This document shows positions 33,100 to 43,686 of a stretch of DNA of 64,000 bases, piece after piece. A program made the translations under genes and the position numbers. The notes beneath the pieces are model-generated. The model saw only the letters and a program-made list of their open reading frames with translations. It made no database searches and had not been told where the DNA came from. Position 1 is the first letter of the stretch. Every line of letters begins with the position of its first letter. Source of the stretch: Crocodylus rhombifer (taxonomy: Eukaryota > Chordata > Crocodylia > Crocodylidae); NCBI GenBank assembly GCA_038503035.1, contig JAVSML010021640.1:62001-126000 (forward strand), in the 5' to 3' direction.

Positions 33100-35748
33100 G
33101 TATAGGATACATTGTGTGGGGAAGAGGGGTGGGGGTGTTGCTCTCTATTCAAGGATCAGCTCACCTCCCTGCAGATTGAATTTCCAAACCAGGAAGGGTG
33201 TCTTGAGACCCTCTGGGTCAAGATACGAGGAGAACATGGGGAGAGTGACTTACTTGTAGGAGTCCACTGTTGACCTCCGCACCAAGAGGAAGACCTAGAT
33301 CGGGAATTCATGTGGTCAAAGCCATACACTCCTGATGCATGATTGTCATGGGGGACTTCAACTTTCCTGACATCTCTTGGGATGAGCGGACAGCCAAATC
33401 TGACAGGTTGCATAGCTTTCTCACATGCATTGATGACCTCTACCTAACCCAGGAGGTCTATGGGCTGACTAGGGGAGAGGCATTGCTTGATCTGGTCCTG
33501 GCCAAAGGGGAGGAGCTGGTGAGTGATCTGTAGATCGAAGGGAAGCTTGATGATAGCAACCATGAATTGGTCACCTTCTTAGTTCACCAAAGAACAGGCA
33601 AGCCCCTCAGTAAAACAGAAGTCCTTAACTTTGGGAAGGCTGACTTTTGCAAACTGAGAGAATTGGTCAGTTAGGCAATTAGAGGCCATGCTGCCCGAAA
33701 AGGGAGCACACAAGGAATGGTCATGTCTCAAAAATATAATCCTTGAGCACAGGCAAAGCCATACCATCTTGCAAGAAATGCAGTCAACGGGCAAGGAAGC
33801 CCTCATGGCTAAAAAGGAACTGCTGGACCCCATTAAGCTCAAAAGAGTAGCCTACATGGAAAACACAAAGCATTACCAAAGAGGATTATTCTGCAGTCTC
33901 CCGCATCTGTAGAGAGCGGTCGAGAAAAGCCAAAGCACAAACCGAACTTAGGCTAGCTATGGGAATCAAGGACAACAAAAAGTCCTTTTTCAGATATGAG
34001 GGAAGTTGGAAAAAGAACAAAGATAGCATTGGGCACCTGAGAGATCCAATGGGGCAACTGACATCTGATGTGCAAGAAAGGGCCAATCTCCTAAATTACT
34101 TTTTTGCATCAGTTTTTCACTCTCCCAGGAGGATCACACTGTCAGGAATTGCACAAACCAATCCAAGTGGGCAATGGGCCCAAAATTGATGTGGATCAGG
34201 TGATAGAACACCTTGAGAACCTGGACATTCACAAGTTTGCGGGCCCAGACGGAATGCACTTTAGAGTCTTGAAAGAGCTGGCAGACATCATTGCATCCCT
34301 CTTGGCAGAGATAGTTGAAAAGTTGTGGTGCTTGGGCGAGGTCCCAAATGACTGGAAAAGAGCCAACATGGTCCATATCTACATGAAAGGAAGGAGGGAT
34401 GACCCGGGGAACTATAGGCCAATCAGTCTGACATCCATCCCTGGAAAAATCCTGGAGAAAATTGTCAAGGGATCCATCAATGCCTGACTAACAGAAGCCA
34501 AGCTTCTGAATGCCAGCCAAAATGGCTTTGTGACTGGCAGGTCTTGCCTGACCAACCTCATCTCCTTCTATGACCAGGTAATATGTGCCCTGGATAAGGG
34601 AGTTGATGTGGATGTCATATATCTGGACTTCAAGAAGGCCCTTGACCTAGCTCCCCATGATGTCCTCATGGTTAAGTTAGGGAACTGTGGCCTTGATCAT
34701 CGTACAGTCTGATGGCTAGGCAACTGGCTCCAGAGTCAGACCCAAAGAGTACTAGTTGAAGGGAGCAGATCAACATGGTGCAGGGTGACCTGTGGAGTCC
34801 CTCAGGGCTTGGTACTTGGGCCAGTACTCTTTAACATCTTCATCAGTGATCTGGATTCAGGAGTTAGATGTGAACTGGCCAAGTTCACAGATGATGTCAA
34901 ATTATGGGGGAGGAAGGAAGCTAGGGATACAGGCTAACTTGGACATGTTCTCAAGGTGGGCCAAACAAAATCTGATGGTGTTCAATGCAGAGAAGTGTAA
35001 GGTGCTGCACCTCTGTAGGAAGAACTCCCAGCATACTTACAGGCTCGTCAGTGCTACACTCACTAGCACCATGACCAAAAGAGTCTTGGTCTTGATTGAC
35101 CACAAGATGAATATGAGCCACCAATGTGATGCTGTGGCTGGCAAAGCAAACCAAACTCTGGCATGCATCCACTGATGCATCTCAAGCAAAACCACGCAAG
35201 TCATCCTCCCACTTTGCTCAGCCTTGGTGAGACCGCAGCTGGAGTACTGTGTCCAGTATTGGGCCCCCTACTTCAGAAAGGATGTGAAGAAGCTTGAGAG
35301 AGTCCAGAGAAGAGCCACTTGTATGATCCAAGGCCTGGAGGGAAGGCTGTACGAGGAGAGGCTGAGGGTCCTGGGACTCTTCAGCCTGGAGAAGAGAAGG
35401 CTGAGGGGGAACTTGGTGGCAGCCTACAATTACTTGAGAGGTGCATCAGAACCTGGGAGAACAGCTATTCACCAGAGCTCCCGAAGGGATATCAAGGTCT
35501 AACGGCCATAAACTCCAGGAAGGCCAATTTAGACTAGACATAAGGAAAAAGTGCTTTACAGTGCACGTGTCCAGGGTCTGTGGAACAAACTCCCTGAAGA
35601 GATGGTACAAGCCACCTTCAAAAAAAACAGGTGGATATATTTCTTGCTGGAGTCACTTGATCCCAGCTGACTTCCTGCTTGTGGCAGGGGTCTGGACCCG
35701 ATTTATCTCATGGGTCCCTTCCAGCCCCTAATGTCTATGAAATCTCAC
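33100..35748 (+). mobile_element. CR1 LINE, endonuclease to 3' tail, plus strand
   Basis: The endonuclease part at 33110-33600 includes MIVMGDFNFPDISWDERTAK and LYLTQEVYGLTRGEALLDLV. Linker is at 33690-34190 and RT at 34200-35175. The post-RT domain is at 35224-35600, and the tail ccttccagcccctaatgtct ends at about 35745. It is the opposite strand to the hAT gene it interrupts. The 5' truncation lies inside the endonuclease near 33100. Confidence 0.88.
33150..35660 (+). pseudogene. CR1 ORF2 (endonuclease, RT), several frameshifts and stops
   Basis: Ordered motifs are MGDFNFPDISW (33351), KSFFRYEGSWKKNKD (33980), FAGPDGMHFRVLKELADIIA (about 34236), YRPISLTSIPGKILEKIVKG (34411) and GRSCLTNLISFYDQV (34538). 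Next come DVIYLDFKKALDLAPHDVL (34610), a decayed palm loop at 34790-34860 (VPQGLVLGPVLFNIFISDLD) and the FTDD-like catalytic site at about 34885, where the family has FADD. Then follow [17 protein letters not shown] (35224) and LDIRKKCFTVHVSRV (about 35535). Frames change at least five times. It codes for no working enzyme but is complete from mid-endonuclease to the end. Confidence 0.85.
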
Positions 35749-36498
35749 TGTCAGGCCTTTTTCATATGCACATTCACACCACCATCCTCTCACTAGGGCC
35801 TCTCTCACTCCATGCACTGGGTCCCCAGCACCATGCACTGGGTTCCCAGCCCTCTGTTTCCCTTTCTAGACTCCACACTTCTCTCAACTTGCTCTCCAGC
35901 CCTTCAGGCTGTCCCACAGCCCTACTCAGCACACCCTCTCTGGGCTGCCCCTCAGACTTACTCAACCTACTTCCAGGCCCTCACTACCACCCCTTTTCTG
36001 GGATTACACATCTACTGCCTCCTTCTGGGCTCTGGGGTTTACCTCCTCTGTGGAGGCTCAAGCAGCTGCAGCTATGACTGGCCCCACCTGGGTCTTACAC
36101 CCTCTCTGAGCTCAAGTGGCTGTAGCCATGCCTGGCCCCCTTGTACCCACAGTGTTGAGGGGGCTAGGGGGTAAGGTGCCCCAACCCACCTTTCACCAGG
36201 GTGGTAACTGGCCTAGCATTTCCTGGGGACTCCCACACCACCAGGAGCCCCACCAGCCACCCATTCCTGGCAGGGTGCAAGCTTGAGATCATACCCAGGA
36301 CCAGGAGCCTCCAAACCATTCCCCTAAGCTCCTGCCCTTATCTTCAAGATGTATCATAAACCTTTCAGCCAGGCAATGTTTCTGCCCTGGCTGTCAGCAG
36401 CAAACTGCTGTGTTTATATAGGCAGTCAGTGTTCTAAAATGGCTGCCACAATCAAACAGCTGCTGGCTGCTTGACTCAGCCCTTAAAGTGGTAGGCAC
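35749..36498 (-). mobile_element. LTR of family 1, shorter copy
   Basis: It begins tgtcaggccttttt directly after the CR1 tail. It shares ggctcaagcagctgcagct and caagtggctgtagccatgcctg with 2825-2860, and carries a TATA-like tttatata at about 36411 (minus orientation tatataaacac). The right edge meets the hAT transposase codons near 36498. The terminal CA is not clear. It lacks most of the minisatellite seen in the 2166-3412 copy. A few bases at the borders are uncertain. Confidence 0.6.
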
Positions 36499-37734
36499 TG
36501 CAGGGATCACCCGACTAAGTAGGGCATTACCAGCCATGAGAGTCTCAGTGTCCTCGAGGAAAGGTTTGGGGACCACCAAGATCTGGGAGATGGTATCCCA
36601 CTCAGCTCTGTTAAGGGGGCCGCTGATCCCAATCTCCTTGAGCAAAGCCTTCTGTGGCTTCACCTGACTTTTGAACATCATGTATGTGGAGTTCCACCGA
36701 GTCTCCACATCCTGAATGATTTTGTGCTCCGGGATGTTCAGCTCTGTTTGTTTGTCCCGCAACATCTTGCTCCTGTTTGATGCTCCGGTGGACGTAGCCT
36801 GCCACCTTCCTGCATTTGGAAATGAGGTTGCTGGTGGTCCTGGCACTGCCACTGGCAGCCCTGTCCCCCTCCAAGGCTTCCCTGACAATGAGGTGTAACT
36901 TGTGTGTCACAAAGCGGATTAAGGAGTTGGGCTGGCCATTGACAGCAAGCATATCACCCAGAGCATTGGAGAGCTCGCTCACCCTTGCAACGGACAATAC
37001 ACCCCCTGTTCTGTTCATGGTTCCCCCACTGTTCCAGGGTGGCCTGCCTCTGCTTTGTGGGGATGGGGGTTTTGGAGCAAGAGGGGGACTTCCCTTTGGA
37101 CATACTCCCACTGGTGCCAGGCTAAGGAGGAGCAAGGGCCAGGGGGTGGTGCCAGCAGAGATCCATTAGCATCCCTGTGGTGCTCTTGTGTCTTGTTCCC
37201 TTGCTTTGGCTGGTTTTGGTTCAGCAGTGCCAGCTCAAAATGATCCCAGCCCACACTACCTGCTCACTTCTGGGGTGCAGGTGCAGGTGTGGATGCTGCA
37301 ATTTCCCCCTCCTCAGCAGCCAGAGGCACAGCAACAGGAGGAGCAGACTCAGTCGAGCTGCTTGCTGAGGTAGAGGTTGTGGAGGCCTCCTCTGAAGTGC
37401 CTTCTGGGGAAGGAGACCTGGCAGTCTCAGGCACAGGCAGTGGTACTGGCACTGCTCCCCTCTCCTTGCTGCTTCTGGAAGCCTCATCCCAGCTAGTTAT
37501 AGGTAAGAGGCTGTGTCTCTGTTTGGGGGAGGGGAACTTACACCTCTCCCTCTACCCCCTCTTCTGCCCCTCCCCGAAGGCTTGCCAACTGCCTTTCCAC
37601 CATGCTTCATGGTGTGTTTCATAGTGTCTTGCTTTTATACAAATATATAAATGTATCTACATTTCTATATACATTCTCTAAGTTATGTAGTTTATGCCGC
37701 AAGGTGTAAATGTATCCACATTCCTATATAAATT

Positions 37735-38667
37735 TGTCATGTTGTGGAGTCCCCAGGGATGGCTGGGATGCCCCTAGGACTCCATGACCATGCCAATCTT
37801 GCCCAATGGGCACCCTTTTCCTTTCCTGCCACATCTTGCTGGTAATTATAATAAATAGGGAGGCTGCCCTCAAGTTTATACTTGGACATGATCTTGATGG
37901 ACCCCACTGAACCCTGTAGGTTCCTGGACTCCTGTTTGGATCCTGCTCAAAATGGATGCCTCATTACTCATGGGACACTCTCAGCCTTATGGGCTAGATG
38001 CGTGGCTCCAAAACCGCCCCTTTACCACACCCCAAGCCTCACAGATGGCATTTAAACGTTATCCCTCTGAGGCCTTGCTATAGCTCAGCCTTTCTTTTGT
38101 TGCTGGGCTCTCCGCGGCCTTGTCTCTGTGCCCACACTGGTGCTGGGCTCTCCACTGCCCCAGTCTCTGCGCCCACACTACTGCGGCACCCACTGGCACT
38201 GGGGTCTCCACACTATAGTGTACCCCCAGTGAGGTCTTCTCCTCCCCAGTAGCCTTGGTCTGGTCTACTGGTTTATAAACAACAACCAAAGCATGAGCCC
38301 CTGGGCTATAACATAATACAACCAGTTCAAGGTGCGCTCTGTCCCTTTAAAAGAGTCAAACTTCCCCCCAAGCATTAAGTCCTTGTAGTCCAGGGTATCT
38401 GGTGAGCTTCTGGAGCCCCATTAGTTCTATAGGCAGCATATCAGGTGGCCACAGTGTCTCTGGGCAATTCTTTGCAGGCTCCTTCTCCTGGCTGCTGCCA
38501 GGGAACTAACCCCTGGTGGCCTCAGCCCTGGGGTTTATATGTGCCCAGGGCCCTGCCTTCTATCTGGTCAGCTGACAGGTGCTGGCTAATTCCCTTGTTA
38601 GCCTGCTGCCATAGTAACCTATACCTGTGGGGTTTCTGCTCTTAAAGGAGCAGGCACTTTAGTGCCA
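37735..38667 (-). mobile_element. LTR of family 1 between two hAT segments
   Basis: It starts tgtcatgttgtggagtcccc, matching the start of the LTR at 2166 (TGTCATGGTGCGG). It contains ccttatgggctagatgcgtgg (compare 2375-2392) and ggtttatatgtgcccaggg as the TATA region. It ends near ggagcaggcactttagtgcc, where sequence of a second hAT copy begins. The terminal CA and the right target duplication are missing, so the right end is probably a rearrangement. Confidence 0.65.
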
Positions 38668-40352
38668 AAAGGGAAGTCCCCCACTCGCTCCAAAGCCCCT
38701 TTCCCACCAAACCAGAGGCAGGCCACCCTAGAACAGTGAGGGAAAGGTGGACAGAAAGGGGAGCAAGTTGCAAAGGCGAGCGAGATCACCCAGACCACTG
38801 GGGAGATATTTGCTCTGGATAGCCAGCCCTTCTCCCTAGTTGAGCAGCCAGGCTTCAGGTGGCTCATGGTGCTTCTAGCCCTATCTTACAAAGTGCCCGC
38901 AAGCACCACCCTTAGCAGGATGGTAGTGCGCTCCCTGTAAGAGGCATGCAGGGAGTACTTGAGGGAGGAGTTGTGCAAGTGCAGGTAGCCTTGCACTTCA
39001 TCACCCCGGCTGATCCAGATGTCAGAGGTGATCACGCCTACCTCTCCCTCACGGGGCACTGGTGCACTCAGTCAGGCTGTTGGTGGGCTCTCCTCCAAGC
39101 CAAAGTGCTGGATAAGTCCCACACAGCAAGGGAGATCATGGGGGCCATGAACCGCATGGTGCAGGGGTGGCTCATTGGGTAGGCTGAGCTCACCCGTGGG
39201 TTCATGGTCACCGACAGCAGGGCCAATATGGTCAAGGCACTCCGTGATGCCAACTTGGTTGGCATCTGCTCTGTGGCACACAGGCTGCACCTCATTGTCA
39301 TCCTGACTTGGAGGGGGACAGGGCTGCCGGTGATGGCACTGCCACCACTACTGCTACAAGCCAGGTGATTTCAAAATGCAGGAAGGTGGCAGATTACTTC
39401 CACCGCAGCATCAAGGGGGCAAGATGCTGTGGGAGAAACAGGCAGAGCTGAGCATCCCGCAGCACAGAATCATACAGGATGCGGAGACTCAGTGGAACTC
39501 CACATACTTAATGCTCAAGAGGCTGATGGAGATGGCCTTGCTTGGGGAGATTGGGATCAGTGGCTGATGGGGTACCATCTCCCAGATCTTGGTGGTCCTC
39601 AAGCCCTTCCTCAAGACCCTTAGCACTGGCAATGCCCCCCTCACCCAGGTGATCCCCCTTGTGAGGGAACTGGAGAATCAAAAGGAGAAGTTTCAGGGGA
39701 TCAGTGTTCCTGGCTGGGGCAGGCCACTGTCAACAGACATGCAGGCACTGGTGAGGTGGCTGAAGGAGGGCATCAGGAGACGGCTGGATCCCTTGCGGTC
39801 CAGTACGGTTCACACGATGGCAGGCATGTGTGACCCAAGGGTGAAGGGGAGCACGTGCACTGGCAGCACCAGAACCCTTGATCACTGGACACAGGTGCTG
39901 GTCAACAAAGTCAGGGAGGCCGAAGTGCAGAGGCAAAGAGATGTGGAAGTACAGGATCCACTTTCCCGTGACAGCACTCCCAGCACTGGCACCGGCACCA
40001 GCATCAGCACCAGCCAGTCTCCTCCACGGCAGCCACTGCCAATGTGGGCCATGGGCATGGCTTTAATGCCAGGGTCCAAACACACCAGATCCCAGCCACA
40101 GACAGGTAGCACTGAGGCTTCAGTGGCTACCTATCTCGCTGAGGGTGTGGAGCCACTGGACTGCGACCCCTTGGCCTACTGGGAAAGCCACAGCCAGATG
40201 TGGCAGGATCTGGCCACGGTTGCCTGGCAACACCTGTTCTGTTCACCAATCAGTGTCCCAAGTGAGAGGGTGTTCAGCATTGCTGGGGATGTTGTGACAC
40301 CCCACCACACCTGCTTGGATCTGCTTTGGTGGAGCAGCTGCTGTTCTTGAAG
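38668..40352 (+). pseudogene. hAT (ZBED-like) transposase, most complete copy
   Basis: Ordered segments are: RWLMVLLALSYKVP-like text at 38860; 38946-39182 with DHAYLSLTGHWCTQSGCW and SHTAREIMGAMNRMVQGWLI; GFMVTDSRANMVKALRDA with SVAHRLHLIV at 39200-39300; and HRIIQDAETQWNSTYLMLKR at 39460. Then 39589-40350 in one frame has VLKPFLKTLSTGNAPLTQVI, VPGWGRPLSTDMQALVRWLK, MAGMCDPRVKGS and the dimerisation domain (CDPLAYWESHSQMWQDLATV and SERVFSIAGDVVTPHH). The family's role is cut-and-paste transposition through paired TIRs. Stops (for example after VVRSL near 38937, and TGSVG* near 39182) and frameshifts kill it. The hAT_C part is well kept. No BED zinc finger was seen. Confidence 0.85.
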
Positions 40353-40885
40353 GTGAACCTTCCACTGCTGGGGTTCCCCAAGGTCCAGGTGCAGACAAAC
40401 TGAATGCCACCCTCCTCACTCTGTCCACACCTATTTCCTTTTTTGATTTGAAAGAAAGAAAAAAAAAGCCAGGTAATGCCCTGCTCTCAGGTGGAGGGGG
40501 CACTAACTGCATCACCAGCCAGCAGGAGAAGAACATGTCCCTGCTGAGCTTGTTCCCCTGCCAGGACAAACTTGAAGGTATGGGATGGGGCTGTGAGGAA
40601 GAAAGAGGCCCCAGGTCCTGGGCATGACCACTAAAACTGCACCCTGCTAGGGTAGGGAGGCCTGGTGGGACTGCTGGCAGTGTGGCAGCCCCTTAAATGC
40701 AGGCCCAATGATCACCTGGTGAAAGGTGGGTAGGAGGCACCATAACTTCCAGCTAATGCACGCACACACACAGTCCTGGCTGGGGAATGCCCAGACCTGT
40801 TACGTCTTTGACAGGCCTGACGTTTGCTGGTTGCAGCGCAGTTGTGAGGCTCCCGGTGTGCTCAGCTTAGCTGCCCAGGATGCTA
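40353..40885 (+). repeat. hAT copy C 3' region with LTR-like fragment
   Basis: This is the reverse of 31380-31790 in the other copy. The shared items are agcttagctgcccagga at the right edge, cacctggtgaaaggtggg (LTR fragment) and caccagccagcaggagaaga. No ORF of interest. Confidence 0.6.
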
Positions 40886-40889
40886 GCTT

Positions 40890-41335
40890 TTGCATTGAAA
40901 AACCATTTGTCAGGCTGAGGAAGCACCTGCAGTTTGTGTGTCTCCTGGTCCTGGATGGAAGAAGCAGTAAAGAAGCCAGAGACTGGCTTGGCCCGCAATG
41001 CAGGCAAGAAAGCCAGTCAGTGAAAATGGAAATGGAGACATCAGGGGGTGAGGGACAGGCTGGGGTGGGGGGTGGGGGAGGAACCAGCGCAGGTAAAATT
41101 GCGGAGGTACCTGGGGAGTCAGATGTCTGTACTTTTAGCTGCGCTGCTACATCCCCCTTGCTCCCTCCCCTCCCCCCCAGCCTTTCCCTCCCCCCCGATG
41201 CCTCCATTTCCATTTTCACTGGAAAGCCTCTGGCTTCTTTACTATTCCTTCCATCCAGGACCAGGAGACACACCAACTGCAGGTGCTTCCTCAGCCTGAC
41301 AAAGGGTTTTTCAACTTGAAAGCTTCCTAAGATAT
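40890..41335. repeat. Foldback block of copy C, almost no loop
   Basis: The left arm starts ttgaaaaaccatttgtcagg and runs to acctggggagtcagatgtct near 41127. The right arm begins close by (tagctgcgctgctacatccc) and ends aaagggtttttcaacttgaa at 41323. The arms are about 230 and 200 bp. The right arm has lost the inner gactccccaggtacc part. Confidence 0.8.
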
Positions 41336-41649
41336 ATTTTTTTTTAAGTACTCCTTTTTTTCATAATAAACATATAGATATAAAAATACAAGATAAGCCA
41401 TCACACACCACGAGTAACATCATATGTCCAACACAACATCTTTACTTCTTGCTGTTAATTCCTTTATAAAAAGAAAGGCTCTGTGACAGTTCCATTTGGG
41501 TACCTTTTGATGTTGCTGCTGATGCTACTGGTGTTGAGCCAGCTAAGTTACTTTGACCTGCTGTTTGTTTACAGTGGTGGACTGGACTGGGGCTTTAGGG
41601 GAGGAGGAAACTTCACTGGGCACACTACTGTGCTGTGCAGAGGCCCCGG

Positions 41650-41965
41650 CGCCAGTGAGGGCGCACCTTAACACACACACAGTGTCACCCACCCACATGA
41701 TGAGTTTTGCCTGTTAGCAGCCAGAGGTGTAGGGCTCCAGAAGCCAGACTCCCCTTGCACCTATGTCCTTGACAGCTGGCAGGCTTTGTGGCCACAGCAG
41801 GACCTAGCAGTTTTTACCCCGCTGCACCTTAACACACGCACAGTGTCACCTATGTTATGAGTTTTGCTTGTCAGAAGCCTGAGGTGCAGTTTCTCAGAAA
41901 CCCCTGCATCTATCTACTTGAAACTTGGCAGGCTTTGTGGCCTCAGCAGGAACTATCATCCATGC
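41650..41965 (+). repeat. hAT tandem unit, two copies, period about 160 bp
   Basis: The phrase caccttaacacac occurs at 41664 and 41824. Each is followed by gagttttgcttg or gagttttgcctg and by cctgca(t/c)ctat text. Together with 24.2, 11.75 and 30.1 kb this shows a variable copy number of one to three. Confidence 0.8.
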
Positions 41966-42166
41966 AAGTTTCATCCAAATTAGACAAAAAACAACAACAT
42001 TATATATATTTTATTGATTCCCCATTATACCCTATAGCCAGATCTCTGAATCGGCTCCAAAGCTTTGGAGCCGATTTGACTGAATCAAAGCAGAAAACCA
42101 ATTCGGAGCTCTGAATCAAATTGCTGGCATCCGAATCGGCCGAATCCAAATTGAATAGTTCCCTAT

Positions 42167-42375
42167 TCACTGTGGAATAAACAGTGTTCAGACTGTGGAA
42201 TAACTCCCTCCAGATATGGTGCAGTCACCTACCCTGGAGGTTTTCAAGAGGAGACTGGACAGTCACCTTGCTGCAGTCACTTGCCCCAGTTGTTTTCCTG
42301 CCTAGATCAAGGGGCTGGACCTAGTGATTGTCAAAGTCCCTTCCAGCCCCTAACAATCTATGAATCTATTAATAG
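42167..42375 (+). repeat. CR1 3' end fragment
   Basis: The plus strand reads gaataactccctccagatatgg then ggaggttttcaagagg, and finally ccttccagcccctaacaatc with the tail ctatgaatctatt. It is the last 200 bp of a CR1, lying at the right edge of the insertion in the hAT leader. Confidence 0.85.
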
Positions 42376-42777
42376 CCTTCATTGTCTAATGCTCCCAAGC
42401 TGCTGGAAGATAGTTCAGTAACTGTTAGACACCAAGGCAGAAAGCAGGGCAGTTCAAATATGCTGTTTTTCCATCCCTCCCCCAGAGCCCTGGGGTTGGA
42501 AGGGACCTCAGGGAAGGATCACAGTCACTGGCCAGCTACACAGTCAATATGAGAGCACTCCTTCCCTCCTCCCTCTCCTCAGTTTCAGTTTCCCTGCAGG
42601 CAAGCCCAGCTTGAGCTTTGAAACTTGAAACATTTTGAAACTTTCAAAGTGTTTCAACTGCCCTCATTTTGTTCTGAGGCTGTTTTGAAGCCCTTCATTT
42701 CATTTTGATGTTTTGAGCTTGAAACAAGTTGAAAAAGCATCAAAACGAAACAGCCAGCAACATTTTGCACAGCCCTA

Positions 42778-43686
42778 AAGCACATCCGCAGCCATTTTGA
42801 AAAGCAGAGGGTCTTAATACATATGATGATGAGCCATGTTAATTAGAGCGGCTGTCTGAGAACCTCTCTAATTAAAACTCCCTTGTCCCCTACCTCCAAG
42901 CATGTGTATAGGCAACCAAGGAACCTTTCTCCATTTAAAAGGGCAAGTACATAGGATATAGAAAGAAAAATTGCATTTCTTTGTAGTGCCTTGGTTATGC
43001 AGGTCATGTCAGAGTCTTCAAAGGAACGACTCATAAAAATGTCCACTATCGTGTATTAAACTGAGCCAGACAGAGCACCTACCTTGATGAAAAGTAAATA
43101 GGGGGTGAAAAAACTAAATTGATTCCAGGCATAGAGTTTAAGCGGAGAGACCAAACTCAGTAAGGAACTGGTACTAGCAAAAAATCAATGTCCTCTCCTG
43201 CAGTGTGAGATTTGCATTGCTCACAAGAGGGCAACTTGTTGGTGAATGCTTTTCAAAAAATGACTGAGATTTTTTTTTCATAAATAATTAAAAAAAAAAA
43301 AGGACAAATGTTGAGAATTATTGATCATTACTTTTCTGGTCTTTTATTACATTTTAGTGTGCGGGGGTGTAATTCTCAGTTTCCCACTTCAGCAGTAAAT
43401 ATTTGGGTGGCATTTACAATTATTTCAGGTTAGGTTCAACAGTATCTTCCATTTACTGATGCAGTGGACCCTTTCCTGTGTAGCACTATTGCAGTGGTGG
43501 GAGTAGATAGTATTTATACCTGTACCCACCTGAGCAGTATAAACATCTCTCGTGGAATCACAAAATACATTTACACTAAACTCTGTACTGGTGTAACAGA
43601 AGATGCTCCTTGTGCCTTCTCATGGTGTGACACAGTGGACAAGATGGTTAACTTCGCATTAGCATAGTTTACAGCAAAATAAGCAT
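42778..43686. other. No gene seen
   Basis: Ordinary unassigned sequence with A/T runs at 43268-43302. The ORF at 43464-43667 shows no recognisable domain. Confidence 0.4.

Larger units (their letters stand above)
31790..37490 (-). pseudogene. hAT transposase split by a 4-kb insertion
   Basis: The 5' part (about 37490-36499) encodes PLPVPETARSPSPEGTSEEA, SRGRPPWNSG, then THKLHLIVREALEGDRAA, SNLISKCRKVAGY, DVETRWNSTYMMFKS and RAEWDTISQILVVPKPFLED, ending at the codons for VIPA. The 3' part (32452-31790) starts at the next codons (gaaacttcagagccaa), with MQALVRRLKEGIRKQLDPLQ and MLAPMCDPRVKGS. It ends in the hAT_C dimerisation domain: NPLAYWASCSQMWQDLAM, then SKRVFSIAVDVVTPHH where the family has SERVFSIAGDVVTPHH. 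The two halves meet at adjacent codons, so this was one gene. Stops and frameshifts are present, so it is dead. 5' of it lie a leader and the TIR, as in element A. Confidence 0.8.
38668..42165 (+). mobile_element. hAT copy C, 5'-truncated (transposase to 3' subterminal)
   Basis: The order is transposase (38668-40352), 3' region (40353-40885), foldback block (40890-41335), LTR fragment (41460-41640), tandem unit (41650-41965), then a GAATC-type subterminal (gaatcggctccaaagctttg, gaatcggccgaatccaaat). The TIR is lost at ctattcac where a CR1 tail begins. The 5' leader and TIR are absent, replaced by the LTR. It is part of the insertion that splits the leader of the 29.9-42.8 kb element. Confidence 0.75.
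29906..42777 (-). mobile_element. 12.9-kb span of one hAT element with exact AAGCACAT duplication
   Basis: The left terminus is caaggctgtgcggaacag at 29906. The right terminus, reversed from 42777, is tagggctgtgcaaaatg. The flanks 29898-29905 and 42778-42785 are both aagcacat. Read on the minus strand from 42777, the order is as follows. The GTTTC-rich subterminal and leader run to about 42376, then insertion 1 (37735-42375). After it come the rest of the leader and the transposase start, then insertion 2 (about 32453-36498), the transposase end, the 3' region, the foldback block, an LTR fragment, the tandem unit and the other GTTTC-rich end. The order equals element A. Without the insertions it is about 4.2 kb. 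Confidence 0.8.

Noticed and set aside
36180..36498. A separate hAT 3' region here, which would make a third hAT copy
   Set aside because: The shared text with 31.5 kb is better explained as LTR family 1 sequence present in both places. The transposase halves join at adjacent codons without it.
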